From positions 496,001-560,000 of the forward strand of contig NZ_SJPS01000003.1 in assembly GCF_007860015.1 (NCBI RefSeq): 64,000 nt of DNA, in the 5' to 3' direction. Both the position numbers and the translations under genes were made by a program. Below, piece by piece: positions 37,044 to 47,528 of this stretch (its first letter is position 1; each line of letters begins with the position of its first letter). The notes below the pieces were generated by a model that saw only the letters and a list, made by a program, of their open reading frames with translations, was not told the DNA's origin and ran no database searches. The DNA is from Bythopirellula polymerisocia (GTDB lineage: Bacteria > Planctomycetota > Planctomycetia > Pirellulales > Lacipirellulaceae).

Positions 37044-37429
37044 GCCGATTCCAGAATGATGTTCGCGTACTGAATCGTATCACCTGTCCGGATTAGGCCG
37101 ATAGATTGGGGAATACGTTTCTTGAACTCTTCGTGTGTTTCGTGGATCAAAGAGACCCCTTCTAGCGCAGATGCAAAACTGTCAACGACTGGTTGGGAAT
37201 TGCTACTCAGAAATTCTTCAGCCATCCATGCTTTGCCGAAGTGTGCCTGTTCCCGAATTGCTCGGAGCACTTCGAGCACCTGGGGAACGCCATCGACCAA
37301 CGAGATGTCAATCGTTTCGATCGTCGGCCATAAAGGAAACCCTCGATCAGCAATTACCAGCGTGTTGGTGTGTCGCACTCGACTCAAAAGTGAGAGGATT
37401 GTTGGATTGAGAATTCCCGATTTGATCAC
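37040..37429 (-). CDS. fucU: RbsD/FucU family L-fucose mutarotase
   Basis: 129 residues, GTG start at 37429 with GAGG upstream (no in-frame ATG available). [20 protein letters not shown], then [20 protein letters not shown], matches RbsD/FucU, in which the His of RxGHT-type motif and the Asp of IADxxFP act in anomer interconversion. Here the motif is [16 protein letters not shown], retaining both. The C-terminus [19 protein letters not shown] carries the conserved RTGDxxxYxNIIL. The context (FucP, fucose dehydrogenase, lactonase) points to L-fucose rather than ribose. Confidence 0.85.
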   Translation of the reverse strand: MIKSGILNPTILSLLSRVRHTNTLVIADRGFPLWPTIETIDISLVDGVPQVLEVLRAIREQAHFGKAWMAEEFLSSNSQPVVDSFASALEGVSLIHETHEEFKKRIPQSIGLIRTGDTIQYANIILESA

Positions 37430-37453
37430 TTCATCGCCTCAACAGAAAAAAAT

Positions 37454-38488
37454 TTAAAGGTATGGATAGTCAGCAGCAATCAAGCCTATTTGTTTGGCTT
37501 CGTCCCAAAAAGGAGCTTCGATGAAGGTCTCGACTGCAGCAACATTCTCTGCCACTCGGCGCGGCTCGCTTGTGTTAAGGGCGATTGCGGCGACTCCTGG
37601 TGGTGAAAGTCCGAATTGGATGCAAGCCGTCGCAGGTACGATCTCATGTCGCTGACAGAGTTCAAGGAACTTCTCGCGCCAAGCGAAGATTTCCCGATCG
37701 TTTCGACGGTCTGGAAGTCGATAGTCAAAAAACTTGCCTCCGATCAAGAAGCCCGCGTTAAACACGGCGGAATTAATCACCCCCACATTCTGTTCTTCCA
37801 GTCTATTCACAAAATCGAGCAAATCCGGTGGGTGGCGATAGATCGTGAGGCTGTTGGCAAACATCACCCAATCGAGTTCAACCACAGATTCGAGCTCAGC
37901 AATCAAACGCCAATCTTTGGAACCTACTCCAATCGCCTGAGTCTCGCCTTTACGTTTGAGTTCATGCAGTGCACCGTAAGCTGCGATAATGTCATCGAAA
38001 CGCTTTTGGCGATCTGCAGGCGAAATGGCAGCCGCCAAGTACTCGTCAGGATCGTGGACCGAAAGCAATTGCGGTTGATAACCGTCGCCAAGGAGTTCGC
38101 AGCCTTGTTCCCAGCACTCCAGAATACCATCACGGCTGATGCGTTGCACGGCATCATATTCTAATTCGGCCCAAGCACCGGGCTCAAATGTTGGCTCGGG
38201 TGTAATGAGCGGTACACGTTTCCAGCCCAGCTTGTTGCTTATGATTACCCGGTCAGAAGGCATTTCTAGCTGCCGCAGATTGCGCCCGATCATCTCCAGG
38301 GCTAAGCCAGCTCCATACTTGCCGGCCGTATCAATCACGGCGGGAGGCGCATGATGCGCAAACCATTCCCGTGAGATCGCTAACTTGGTCTCTTCTGATA
38401 GTGCCTCGTAAAGATTCCCCAAACAACTTGTCCCATAGATGATGCGAGGAATCTCAAGCCCCGTGTGGCCTAGTTTTCGGAATTTCAT
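37454..38488 (-). CDS. Aldo/keto reductase, probable L-fucose (D-threo-aldose) dehydrogenase
   Basis: 344 residues of the AKR barrel. The catalytic tetrad is Asp/Tyr in VIDTAGKYGAG (about residues 52-58), Lys in VIISNKLGW (about 86) and His in LLSVHDPDEY (about 140). MKFRKLGHTGLEIPRIIYGT is the usual AKR start. AKRs of this group oxidise L-fucose, L-galactose or D-arabinose to the lactone with NAD(P)+, which matches the neighbouring mutarotase and lactonase. It starts 48 nt after the FucP gene on the same strand, so the cluster from 39955 to 35182 is probably one operon. Confidence 0.83.
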   Translation of the reverse strand: MKFRKLGHTGLEIPRIIYGTSCLGNLYEALSEETKLAISREWFAHHAPPAVIDTAGKYGAGLALEMIGRNLRQLEMPSDRVIISNKLGWKRVPLITPEPTFEPGAWAELEYDAVQRISRDGILECWEQGCELLGDGYQPQLLSVHDPDEYLAAAISPADRQKRFDDIIAAYGALHELKRKGETQAIGVGSKDWRLIAELESVVELDWVMFANSLTIYRHPPDLLDFVNRLEEQNVGVINSAVFNAGFLIGGKFFDYRLPDRRNDREIFAWREKFLELCQRHEIVPATACIQFGLSPPGVAAIALNTSEPRRVAENVAAVETFIEAPFWDEAKQIGLIAADYPYL

Positions 38489-38536
38489 TGACTATTCTCA
38501 ATTTCCGCATAGCCTGTCAATGTTGGGTCAACTTCT

Positions 38537-39955
38537 TCATGAAGAGCCCACAGACGGGCCTGAGTATCTAGGTGTTCTCGCAGTGAGAAATCCGTAAACT
38601 GCAACAACAAAAAAGCAGATGAGAGGCAGCACAAAAGAAGCTCGCATGGATTCAAGCGTTGTTCCGCCAATTGTGAAGGGGTCCATATCAATCATTTGCC
38701 CCTGAAGTCGAGGCATGAGAGCCCCCCCCACGATGGCGAAGATCAATCCAGCCGAGCCCAGCTTGGCATCGTCGGCAGTCAGTCCATCGAGTGCGATTCC
38801 GTAAATTGTAGGAAACATGAGCGACATGCAGGCAGAAATCGCCACGAGGCAATACAAACCAGCAAATCCCTGCAGAAAAATGGTGCCTAGTGTCAGCAGC
38901 ATGCCACCAATCGCCAGAATGCCGAGAAGCAATCCTGGGCTAATGTATTTTAGAAAAAACGTACATACAAATCGGCTGGTCAAAAATATCACCATCGCCA
39001 CTATGTTGTATCTTTGCGCTTGTGCGGCGCTCAGACCGAGTAGTGTCATGCCATAGTGAATAATAAACGTCCAGCACATGATCTGTGCACCGACGTAGAA
39101 GGCTTGGGCGACGACACCGCCAAGATAGCGAAAATGGGCTAAGTTACGAAGCACTTGACTCAGGTGGATCGTGTCGTGGGAGTGGCCCGTATTGGGCATC
39201 TTAGAAACAGCGAACGTCAGTAATACGCCCAATACAACCAAGGCAATTACAACATAAGGAATCCGCACTATTCCAAGGTCATGTGATTGCATTTTCGCGT
39301 GGGCTATTGGTTCAGTCTCTGAGTAATCCTTCAAGGACTTGGTCACAAGCGTGTCTACTTCGCTGGGAAGCATTGTGGCATACTCTGGATGTGTGGCCAT
39401 TTCATGATCGCGAAACTCGGCTACCTGCAAGTTGGGCAGTATGAATTGGCTGGCAACAAGCATGCCGGTCAGCGACCCGATGGGATTGAACGCTTGAGCC
39501 AGATTCAACCTTCTCGTGGCGGTCTCCTCGGGACCCATCGAGAGAATGTAAGGGTTGGCACTGGTCTCCAAAAACGCGAGCCCAAAGGTCAGCACGTACA
39601 ACGCGATCAGGAAAAGTGAAAACTGCATATTCATGCTCGCAGGAATGAAAAGCAGTGCTCCGATTGCATACAAGGCAAGCCCCAATATGATTCCTGTCTT
39701 GAAGGAAAACTTTCGGATGATCAATGCCGCTGGAATGGCCATGGTCGCATAGCCCCCATAGAAGGCTGTTTGCACCCAGGCGCTCTCGGCAGTACTTATT
39801 TGAAAGATTTCCTGAAATGCCTTCACCAACGGGTTAGTCACGTCGTTGGCAAACCCCCAGAGGGCGAAGAGCGATGTCACCAGTGCGAAAGGAAAGAGGT
39901 AGTGCCGGGGGACGACCGGAAGTGATGCCGATTCAGAATTGAAAGAGTGGGACAT
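38537..39955 (-). CDS. fucP: L-fucose:H+ symporter-type MFS permease
   Basis: 472 residues with twelve membrane segments. HYLFPFALVTSLFALWGFAN and DVTNPLVKAFQEIFQIS match the N-terminus of FucP, including the conserved acidic and Asn residues. GLAFLETSANPYILSMGPEE, then TATRRLNLAQAFNPIGSLTG, is the FHS-family signature including the catalytic-type Glu in FLETSANP. The loop around residues 190-225 is longer than in E. coli FucP. It heads the minus-strand fucose operon. The promoter should lie in the 39956-40427 region shared with the divergent PSCyt1 gene. Confidence 0.9.
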   Translation of the reverse strand: MSHSFNSESASLPVVPRHYLFPFALVTSLFALWGFANDVTNPLVKAFQEIFQISTAESAWVQTAFYGGYATMAIPAALIIRKFSFKTGIILGLALYAIGALLFIPASMNMQFSLFLIALYVLTFGLAFLETSANPYILSMGPEETATRRLNLAQAFNPIGSLTGMLVASQFILPNLQVAEFRDHEMATHPEYATMLPSEVDTLVTKSLKDYSETEPIAHAKMQSHDLGIVRIPYVVIALVVLGVLLTFAVSKMPNTGHSHDTIHLSQVLRNLAHFRYLGGVVAQAFYVGAQIMCWTFIIHYGMTLLGLSAAQAQRYNIVAMVIFLTSRFVCTFFLKYISPGLLLGILAIGGMLLTLGTIFLQGFAGLYCLVAISACMSLMFPTIYGIALDGLTADDAKLGSAGLIFAIVGGALMPRLQGQMIDMDPFTIGGTTLESMRASFVLPLICFFVVAVYGFLTARTPRYSGPSVGSS

Positions 39956-40427
39956 AAGTTAAGATTGTCAGTTGAAAAGTGGCCTATTCGTTCACTATTA
40001 CTATAGCGATGTGCGAACCAAATTAGAACCATACCTAAAAGTCAAAAATACTTGTCGCCGGAAAATGTACAAGTCGACTCTAAATCAAAGAACAAGGAGT
40101 ACAATCACAGTAATGCGTGAAGTGCCCTAGGTTTCCTGGTCTAATCGGCGATATTGGCGATGAATTCGCTGCGCGTTTTTTTTTGCAAAAAATTCCGAAT
40201 GCGCTACAGTAAACCCATTGTCTGTTCCTACTGCTCAAAGTGCGAAAAAACAGCAAAGAATTGCAACCCCAACGACCTTCTATCCTGCTCTAACTGACAA
40301 GGCATAGGTACAATGGATGATATCAGTATTTTCGAGATTGAGGCTTCTCTCGCTAATCGAAGCTCTGGATTCCATCTTTTCTTAAATATTAATACCGGAG
40401 CGAACTTTTTTGTATCCTTGGAAACTC
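39956..40427. other. Divergent promoter region between fucose operon and PSCyt1/DUF1553 gene
   Basis: About 470 nt, AT-rich, with a run of nine T residues near 40175. I found no clear operator palindrome, -24/-12 element or gene. An in-frame TTG at 40410 with CGGAG upstream is an alternative start of the PSCyt1 gene. Confidence 0.45.
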
Positions 40428-43400
40428 ATGGAATCTTATTGCCCACCAATCCTGCAAATTAGAAACCAATTGAGGACGCGATTGGTTCTTATCCTGGCTG
40501 CAGTACTATTTCCAGCATCAGCCAATGCGGTTTTACCAGAGATTGTCGACTATAATTTTCACATTAAGCCGATTCTTTCAGACCGCTGCTATGCCTGTCA
40601 CGGTCCTGATGAGGAGACTCGGGAAGGGGGATTTCGTCTTGATCTGCGTGATTCGGCCTTCGGTGAGGCGGACTCTGGGGCACACCCGATCATTCCCATT
40701 AAGCCTGCACAGAGCGAGATCCTTTCGCGATTGACATCGGCTGACGAGGACTTCCGCATGCCTCCGGCGGATTCCAAGCTTTCGGTTTCTGAAGAAGAAA
40801 TTGCCCTGTTACGTCGCTGGATCGAGCAAGGTGCTGAGTGGAAGCAGCACTGGGCATTTTTACCTGTCCAAGTTCCTGATGGAAAGTATATCGCAAATTC
40901 CATCGATCGCTTTGTCCTGGATCGGCTGGAACACGAAGGTCTGGAGTCAACAGGCGAGGCTACTCGCGAAGAGTTGATTCGACGAGTCTCTTTTGATTTA
41001 ACAGGGCTCCCACCGACGGTAGAAGAGATTGACACCTTCTCAAGTGATTCTACAGAGAATGCATATGAGCGTGTCGTTGACCGGCTTCTACAGTCCCCCC
41101 GATTCGGCGAGCGGCTGGCAGTCGAATGGCTCGATGTTGCACGCTATGCGGATACCTACGGTTATCAAGCGGATCGATATCGGGCGGTTTGGCAGTGGAG
41201 AGACTGGGTCGTTCAGGCCTTTAATGAGAACCTTCCCTACGACCAATTCATTATCTGGCAACTGGCAGGCGATCTCTTGCCGAATGCGACGGACGAACAA
41301 ATACTTGCGACTGCTTTCAATCGATTACATCGGCAAACCAATGAAGGAGGGAGCATCGAGGAAGAATTCCGCAATGAGTATGTAGTGGATCGTGTAGATA
41401 CATTCGGGACTGCTTTTCTCGGCTTGACGATTCAATGTGCGCGTTGTCATGACCACAAATTCGATTCCATTACTCAGCGTGAATACTACGAGCTGTACGC
41501 ATTTTTTAATAATATCAATGAGAGTGGACTTTATTCACATTTTACAGATGCGGTGCCCACACCAACTTTGCTGCAAGAAACACCCTCGAAAAAAGAGGTG
41601 CTCTCAGAGTTGGAACAGAAAATCGAGATTGCCGAGTCCGATTTAAAAAAGATTGCCGAGCAAACTCGATCTCAATTCGTGAAGGATTTAGAAAAGGGGT
41701 TGGTCTCGATTGATGGAGACGGGCCTATTGGGATCTTTTCTATGGATGGGCTTGATCGCGATTCGTTGGCGAATCGTGTTCATTCCGAAGAGTCCGCCGA
41801 ACTCGAAGGCAATCCGGATCTTATATCCGGTCGATTTGGCAAGGCACTGAAGTTCAACGGTGAAAACAACTTTTCAACGGATGTTGGTGGCAAATTTACT
41901 CGCGATGACGCGTTTTCGATCAGCTTCTGGCTAAATACACCAGATGAAAAATCACGTGCCGTCGTGCTCCATCGATCGCGATCCTGGACAGATGCAGGTA
42001 GCCGAGGGTATGAGGTTTTGATTTCTGACGGGAAGCTACAAGGATCATTGATACATTTCCTGCCAGGAAACGCAATTAGTGTGAGAACGACTAACAAGCT
42101 TCCCCTGAAAGAGTGGGTTCACATCTGCTTGACTTACGATGGATCGAGTCGAGCCGACGGGCTCAAACTCTTTGTGAATGGCAACCCGACTGCTACTGAA
42201 ATAATTGCTGACCAATTGACTAAAACAATTCTCTACAAAAGAGAAGAATACCTTGGTGGCGAAGAAGACTTTGCCCAGGCACATCGGTTGACGCTTGGAC
42301 AACGATTTCGGGATCGTGGCTTCAAGGAGGGGGCAATCGACGAGTTACAGATCTATGATTGTGAACTAACTCCCTTAGAAGTGGCAGAACTCCACGGTGG
42401 GAATATGCTAACCGATTTGCTTGGGCGAAATAGACAGGAGTTATCTCAGCTCGAACGTGAGCAACTCTTCAAGCTCTTTGTGAATCACAATGAGAAATAT
42501 CGAGACGCTTTGCAGGGGCTGAAGTTGCTCAGGCAACAGCGCAGCCGATTATTGGACGAGTTGCCAGAAATCATGGTGATGCGGGAATTGTCCCAGCGGC
42601 GACCTGCATATCTGTTGGCGAGAGGTGCCTACGACTCCCCTCAAGTAGAAGTAGTGCCTAATACTCCAAAGAGTCTGCCTGACATGAATCCTGAATTACC
42701 TCGAGATCGCCTAGGTTTAGCTCGGTGGCTGACTGATCCTAATCACCCGCTGACCGCGCGGGTTGCCGTGAATCGGTATTGGCAAATGCTGTTCGGGCGC
42801 GGATTGGTGGCCACGGCAAACGATCTGGGAAGTCAGGGGCAATTGCCATCCCATCCGGAATTGCTTGACTACCTAGCGTTCTCGTTCATCGAATCGGGCT
42901 GGGATCTCAAGGCAATGCTGAAGCAAATCGTAATGTCAAATACTTATCGGCAAAGTCCCCAATGCAATCTCGCTTTGCGAGAACGCGATCCTCACAATGA
43001 ATTGTTGGCGCGTGGTCCTCAGCAGAGGCTCACAGCAGAAATGATGCGCGACAGTGCTCTCTTTGCCAGCGGGCTGCTTGTCGAAAAGCGAGGTGGTCCT
43101 CCCGTAAAGCCTTATGAACCCCCAGGCTTGTGGGAGGAGAAGGGAAGCGAGTCTTATGTTCGAGACGTCGGCGAAGGCAGTCACCGGCGAAGTTTGTATA
43201 CTTTTTGGAAGCGGACTTCGCCGCCACCTTCAATGATTACTTTCGACGCGGCCAATCGAGAAGTCTGCGTAGTAAACAGGCAGATGACAACTACTCCGCT
43301 GCAAGCTTTGCTCTTGATGAACGATCCACAGTATGTCGAAGCTGCCCGCGCGGCTGCAGAGAAGTCGCTGTTACAAGGATCGGATAGCAGCACGGATCGC

Positions 43401-43637
43401 CTGGATGATTTGTTTCGATCTTTCACTAGTCGAATGCCAACAGGTGCAGAGCAAAAGGTGCTCAGTGAGCTTTATGAAGAACAATTGGATTACTACAAGA
43501 GCGATCGGTCATTCGCTGACAAATTCCTCAACATTGGCGATCATCAAAACGACAGAAAGATCGACCCCGCTCAATTGGCGGCGTTGACTGTTGTCGCCCA
43601 GACGATCATGAACCATTTTGATGCCATCGTTAAGTGA
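40428..43637 (+). CDS. PSCyt1-DUF1549-LamG-DUF1553 protein
   Basis: About 1069 residues from the ATG at 40428. A signal peptide ([16 protein letters not shown]) is followed by the planctomycete cytochrome C domain PSCyt1 with one haem motif [23 protein letters not shown]1549/PSCyt2 spans about 140-360 ([40 protein letters not shown], a second CxxCH). A coiled segment and a LamG/concanavalin-like insert occupy about 430-660 ([27 protein letters not shown]). DUF1553/PSD1 follows at about 760-1060 ([20 protein letters not shown]). These giant secreted redox-type proteins are hallmarks of planctomycetes and pair with DUF1501. Their biochemical role is still unproven. Confidence 0.93.
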   Translation: MESYCPPILQIRNQLRTRLVLILAAVLFPASANAVLPEIVDYNFHIKPILSDRCYACHGPDEETREGGFRLDLRDSAFGEADSGAHPIIPIKPAQSEILSRLTSADEDFRMPPADSKLSVSEEEIALLRRWIEQGAEWKQHWAFLPVQVPDGKYIANSIDRFVLDRLEHEGLESTGEATREELIRRVSFDLTGLPPTVEEIDTFSSDSTENAYERVVDRLLQSPRFGERLAVEWLDVARYADTYGYQADRYRAVWQWRDWVVQAFNENLPYDQFIIWQLAGDLLPNATDEQILATAFNRLHRQTNEGGSIEEEFRNEYVVDRVDTFGTAFLGLTIQCARCHDHKFDSITQREYYELYAFFNNINESGLYSHFTDAVPTPTLLQETPSKKEVLSELEQKIEIAESDLKKIAEQTRSQFVKDLEKGLVSIDGDGPIGIFSMDGLDRDSLANRVHSEESAELEGNPDLISGRFGKALKFNGENNFSTDVGGKFTRDDAFSISFWLNTPDEKSRAVVLHRSRSWTDAGSRGYEVLISDGKLQGSLIHFLPGNAISVRTTNKLPLKEWVHICLTYDGSSRADGLKLFVNGNPTATEIIADQLTKTILYKREEYLGGEEDFAQAHRLTLGQRFRDRGFKEGAIDELQIYDCELTPLEVAELHGGNMLTDLLGRNRQELSQLEREQLFKLFVNHNEKYRDALQGLKLLRQQRSRLLDELPEIMVMRELSQRRPAYLLARGAYDSPQVEVVPNTPKSLPDMNPELPRDRLGLARWLTDPNHPLTARVAVNRYWQMLFGRGLVATANDLGSQGQLPSHPELLDYLAFSFIESGWDLKAMLKQIVMSNTYRQSPQCNLALRERDPHNELLARGPQQRLTAEMMRDSALFASGLLVEKRGGPPVKPYEPPGLWEEKGSESYVRDVGEGSHRRSLYTFWKRTSPPPSMITFDAANREVCVVNRQMTTTPLQALLLMNDPQYVEAARAAAEKSLLQGSDSSTDRLDDLFRSFTSRMPTGAEQKVLSELYEEQLDYYKSDRSFADKFLNIGDHQNDRKIDPAQLAALTVVAQTIMNHFDAIVK

Positions 43638-45100
43638 GTGCAAAAATGAATCCAGAAGCAGAGATTAAGCGACTTTTGACACGTCGACATTTCTTTGGTC
43701 GCACAAGTATTGGACTGGGATCAGCGGTTCTGGCTCAAATGGTGGGTGGAACCGAGAATCGTGTGCATGCTTCGGCAGGCAACGAATCGGGCGGTGTATT
43801 AAAATCCCTACATTTTGCCCCTAAGGCGAAGCGAGTGATCTATTTGTTCATGAGCGGCGGCCCCTCTCAGATGGACATGTGGGATTATAAACCGCTCTTA
43901 AACGAAAAGAATGGACAGGAACTACCGGATTCCGTACGCGGTAAACAGCGGCTCACAGGCATGTCTGGTAATCAGTCAACGCTGCCTTTGGCAGGCTCGT
44001 TATTCAAGTTTGCTCAGCATGGTCGTCATGGCACTTGGGTTAGCGAGCTGTTGCCGCACACTGCGAAAGTTGTCGACGATCTGTGCATAATTCGCTCGAT
44101 GCATACCGAGGCGATCAACCACGATCCAGCAATTACCTTTTTCCAAACCGGATCGCAAATTGCAGGAAGACCCTCAATTGGATCATGGCTCAGTTATGGC
44201 TTGGGTACTGCGAATGAAAATCTCCCTAGCTTTTGCGTCCTGGTGACCAAAGCAGGGACTGGTCAACCGATCTATTCTCGATTGTGGGGAAGTGGATTTT
44301 TGCCCTCGGTCCATCAAGGAGTCCAGTTTCGAGCTGGCAAGGATCCCGTGCTCTATCTCAACAATCCTGCTGGAGTGTCTGGCCCATCCCGCCGCCGCAT
44401 GTTGGACCGACTACGCGAATTTCATGAATTGCGTCTTGCAGAAACACTCAATCCGGAGGTCAATGCCCGCATCGCCCAATATGAAATGGCTTTTCGAATG
44501 CAGACCTCAGTGCCGGAGGTTACCGACATGAGTAGTGAGTCGGAGAGCACCTTTGACATGTATGGTCCTGATTCGCGTGAACCAGGCACCTTTGCCGCGA
44601 ATTGCCTGCTGGCACGTAAGCTGGCAGAACGTGATGTTCGTTTCATCCAACTCTTCCACCGCGGTTGGGACCAACATTCCAATCTTCCTAAGGGGATTGC
44701 CGCGCAGTGCCGTGCTACTGATCAGCCTTGTGCGGCGCTGATTCGCGATCTCAAACAGCGGGGCATGCTCGAAGACACACTGGTTGTTTGGGGGGGCGAA
44801 TTTGGCCGTACCAGTTATAGCCAAGGAAAGCTGACCGCCGACAACTATGGGCGAGATCATCATCCGCGCTGTTTTACTATGTGGCTGGCAGGCGCCGGTG
44901 TTGAAGGGGGGATGGTTTACGGTGAGACCGACCCTTTTTCTTACAATATCGTCGATCAACCCATGCACGTTCACGACCTGCATGCCACGATGTTGTATCT
45001 CTTGGGAATCGACCACGAACTATTGAACTATAAATTCCAGGGGCGGCGTTACCGACTCACTGATGTTCATGGGATCGTAAAACATGACATTTTGGTCTAG
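43634..45100 (+). CDS. Tat-exported DUF1501 protein
   Basis: 488 residues with a twin-arginine signal ([20 protein letters not shown]). The DUF1501 body, a sulfatase/alkaline-phosphatase-like fold, reads [20 protein letters not shown], then [47 protein letters not shown] and [17 protein letters not shown]. The GTG start overlaps the stop of the DUF1553 gene by 4 nt, confirming the usual DUF1553-DUF1501 coupling. The retained Asp/His residues suggest a metal-dependent hydrolase, but no substrate is known for the family. Confidence 0.93.
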   Translation: MSAKMNPEAEIKRLLTRRHFFGRTSIGLGSAVLAQMVGGTENRVHASAGNESGGVLKSLHFAPKAKRVIYLFMSGGPSQMDMWDYKPLLNEKNGQELPDSVRGKQRLTGMSGNQSTLPLAGSLFKFAQHGRHGTWVSELLPHTAKVVDDLCIIRSMHTEAINHDPAITFFQTGSQIAGRPSIGSWLSYGLGTANENLPSFCVLVTKAGTGQPIYSRLWGSGFLPSVHQGVQFRAGKDPVLYLNNPAGVSGPSRRRMLDRLREFHELRLAETLNPEVNARIAQYEMAFRMQTSVPEVTDMSSESESTFDMYGPDSREPGTFAANCLLARKLAERDVRFIQLFHRGWDQHSNLPKGIAAQCRATDQPCAALIRDLKQRGMLEDTLVVWGGEFGRTSYSQGKLTADNYGRDHHPRCFTMWLAGAGVEGGMVYGETDPFSYNIVDQPMHVHDLHATMLYLLGIDHELLNYKFQGRRYRLTDVHGIVKHDILV

Positions 45101-45116
45101 CCCGATTCTCAGAAGT

Positions 45117-47528
45117 TCACTGGATGATAAGCGCACCATCCAGTGTCTTGGTTTCCCCAGGGGCAAGGGAAACGGTGGTCTGTTGAGATCCACAACTAAG
45201 TATGCAAGAACCCCCTTTTGAACTGCTGATTGACGCAGTCTCAAGTTTTCCGTCTTTCCAGGCTATATCGACTTCAAACCCACCTCGCGCTCGAAGACCG
45301 GTGAACGCCCCCGTGGGCCAGGCGGATGGCAAAGCGGGCAGGACTTCCACCAACCACAATCCATCGCCTGTTCTGCGGTGCGACTGCAAGAGCATCTGGC
45401 AGATGCCGTTTGTAGCACCGAAGTTTCCGTCAATCTGGAACGGAGGATGGGCATCGAACAGGTTGGAGTAGACTCCACCTCCCTTATAATCCGTGAGAGG
45501 CGAATCCGTAAGCCTCAGCAATCCATGCAATACACGATGGGCACGATCGCCATCTCGCAAGCGAGCCCAGAAGTTGATCTTCCAGGCACGAGACCATCCC
45601 GTTCCCTCATCGCCACGAAAATTGAGGGATTTTTCTGCAGCACCAAACAGTTTCGGAGTATCTGGGGTAATTTCCTCTCCAGGAAATAGTCCCCAGAGAT
45701 GAGACACGTGGCGGTGGTCATTGCTCGGATCGTCGATATCCTCAAGCCACTCCTGCAGCTGACCATGCTGGCCGATTTGATTCGGAGCTATGCGAGCTAC
45801 ACGTGAACTCAGCTCCATACGAAGATTCTCGTCAACCTCAAGGATTTCAGCAGCCTCAATCGTACTGGCAAACAGCTCGCGTATGATTTGATGATCCATT
45901 GTTGGACCCATCACCAGCCCCCCTTGCTCAGGAGAATTGCTGGGGCCACTGATGAGCCAGTTCTGATTCTCACGGGGATCCTCAACAAGGTAATCCGCAA
46001 AGAATTCGGAAGCACTCTCCATAATGGGATACGCTTTCTTGCGAAGGAATTCCTCGTCCCCTGAATAGAGATAGTGCCACCATAAATGTTGACAAAGCCA
46101 TGCTCCGCCTGTGGGCCAGATACCATGATTTGCGGCATTGATCGGAGCTGTGCCACGCCAAAGATCAAAATTATGATGCAAAACCCAGCCCGGAGCATCG
46201 TAATGAACGCGGGCAGTCTCACCACCCGACTGCGATAATTCACTGATTGCTTGGAATAGGGGCTCGCTGCACTCCGGGAGGTTACAGGTTTCCGAGAGCC
46301 AATAGTTCATTTCCGTATTGATATTGACGGTGTACTTGCTATCCCAGGGCGGGCTAAGCTGGTCGTTCCATAACCCTTGTAGATTGGCGGGTTGGCAACC
46401 TGGGCGACTGGAGGCAATCATCAGATAGCGGCCGTATTGAAAGAATAGCGACTCTAATTCCGGGTCAGGATGCTCCGCATACCGAAGTACACGCTGGTCA
46501 GTCGGCAAATCCACATTTGGCGAAGGCCCCAAGTCGAGCGTCACCCTCCTGAATAGCCGTTGATAGTCATCAAGGTGATCCGCTCTCAATTCTTCATAAG
46601 ATTTATGGTGAATTTGTTCGAGGTCTTGCTGGCTACGTGACACCGGATCTGCTGATATATCCTGGAAATCGACAAAACTTGTTGCCCCTGTAAGAACCAT
46701 TGTTGCACTGCTGGCGTCTGTTACCCTCAGCACTCCGTCTGAAATCGAAGTATTGCCATCCGTGTGTAGAACCTGGAGATGAGAGGCGAATCGCATCCTG
46801 CTTGCGATAGTTCCAACCCGGTTGAGTTCGGTATCACGTACGCGCCCAGTCATGACCACAGTGCGGTCACCTGCAGGAGCAAGGGAGACATCCGTTTGTG
46901 GACTACTCATTCTCGCAGTAAACGCCAGTCCTTGCGGCGAATCGCAGTTCACGTGAATGACTATTGCCCTATCGGGATAACTAGCAAACGATTCTCGTTT
47001 GTACTGAATCCCATTAACGCGATATTTCGTAGATGCAATTGCCGTGTCGAGATTAAGTGAACGTCGACAGTCCTCAAAGGCATCGTGTCCAGTGAATTCA
47101 AGGACAAGATCACCAAATGGCTGGTATGCCATTTGTCGCATCGGAACCGACATGAAATGATCTGTCGCCAGTCGTTCCGCTTCACGCTGTTTCCCTTCGA
47201 ATAACAGTGATCGAATACGTGGCAAATATTCTGCCGCACCGGGATGGGCGTAGCTGTGGGGACCTCCGGTCCAGAGGGTATCCTCGTTAAACTGGTATCT
47301 TGCTTGGGCAGTTCCTCCAAAGACCATGGCTCCCATTCGACCATTTCCGAGTGGCAGGGCTTCGGTCCACTGCTTGGCGGGAGCTGAGTACCAGAGTTCC
47401 AGTCTGGATTCATTTGAAGTTATCGTGGAAATACCTTCAGCCGACTTGGCAGGAGGAACCCACGAGAAAGCCACACAGAGTGTCAACAATGCTGCCAGGA
47501 AATAGCTTTCTAGAAAACTTTTTATCAT
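45117..47528 (-). CDS. GH95 alpha-L-fucosidase (or alpha-L-galactosidase)
   Basis: 803 residues with a signal peptide (about 1-30). The N-terminal domain has LELWYSAPAKQWTEALPLGN and GRMGAMVFGG, the GH95 hallmark. The (alpha/alpha)6 barrel holds VNINTEMNYWLSE (N402 and N404, activating the water) and SGPSNSPEQG (E534, general acid); an Asp in GGFEVDIAWKDG lies in the C-terminal domain. These correspond to catalytic residues of characterised GH95 enzymes. GH95 cleaves alpha-1,2-fucosidic links, and some members take alpha-L-galactose. The start overlaps the upstream gene stop by 4 nt. It would supply L-fucose to the FucP pathway. Confidence 0.93.
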   Translation of the reverse strand: MIKSFLESYFLAALLTLCVAFSWVPPAKSAEGISTITSNESRLELWYSAPAKQWTEALPLGNGRMGAMVFGGTAQARYQFNEDTLWTGGPHSYAHPGAAEYLPRIRSLLFEGKQREAERLATDHFMSVPMRQMAYQPFGDLVLEFTGHDAFEDCRRSLNLDTAIASTKYRVNGIQYKRESFASYPDRAIVIHVNCDSPQGLAFTARMSSPQTDVSLAPAGDRTVVMTGRVRDTELNRVGTIASRMRFASHLQVLHTDGNTSISDGVLRVTDASSATMVLTGATSFVDFQDISADPVSRSQQDLEQIHHKSYEELRADHLDDYQRLFRRVTLDLGPSPNVDLPTDQRVLRYAEHPDPELESLFFQYGRYLMIASSRPGCQPANLQGLWNDQLSPPWDSKYTVNINTEMNYWLSETCNLPECSEPLFQAISELSQSGGETARVHYDAPGWVLHHNFDLWRGTAPINAANHGIWPTGGAWLCQHLWWHYLYSGDEEFLRKKAYPIMESASEFFADYLVEDPRENQNWLISGPSNSPEQGGLVMGPTMDHQIIRELFASTIEAAEILEVDENLRMELSSRVARIAPNQIGQHGQLQEWLEDIDDPSNDHRHVSHLWGLFPGEEITPDTPKLFGAAEKSLNFRGDEGTGWSRAWKINFWARLRDGDRAHRVLHGLLRLTDSPLTDYKGGGVYSNLFDAHPPFQIDGNFGATNGICQMLLQSHRRTGDGLWLVEVLPALPSAWPTGAFTGLRARGGFEVDIAWKDGKLETASISSSKGGSCILSCGSQQTTVSLAPGETKTLDGALIIQ
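45118..45145. repeat. Hairpin at the converging gene ends
   Basis: A 9-bp perfect inverted repeat (cactggatg at 45118-45126, catccagtg at 45137-45145) overlaps the last codons of the GH95 gene, 17 nt from the DUF1501 stop. It lacks a T run, so it might stabilise 3' ends or pause transcription between the converging genes. Confidence 0.4.
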
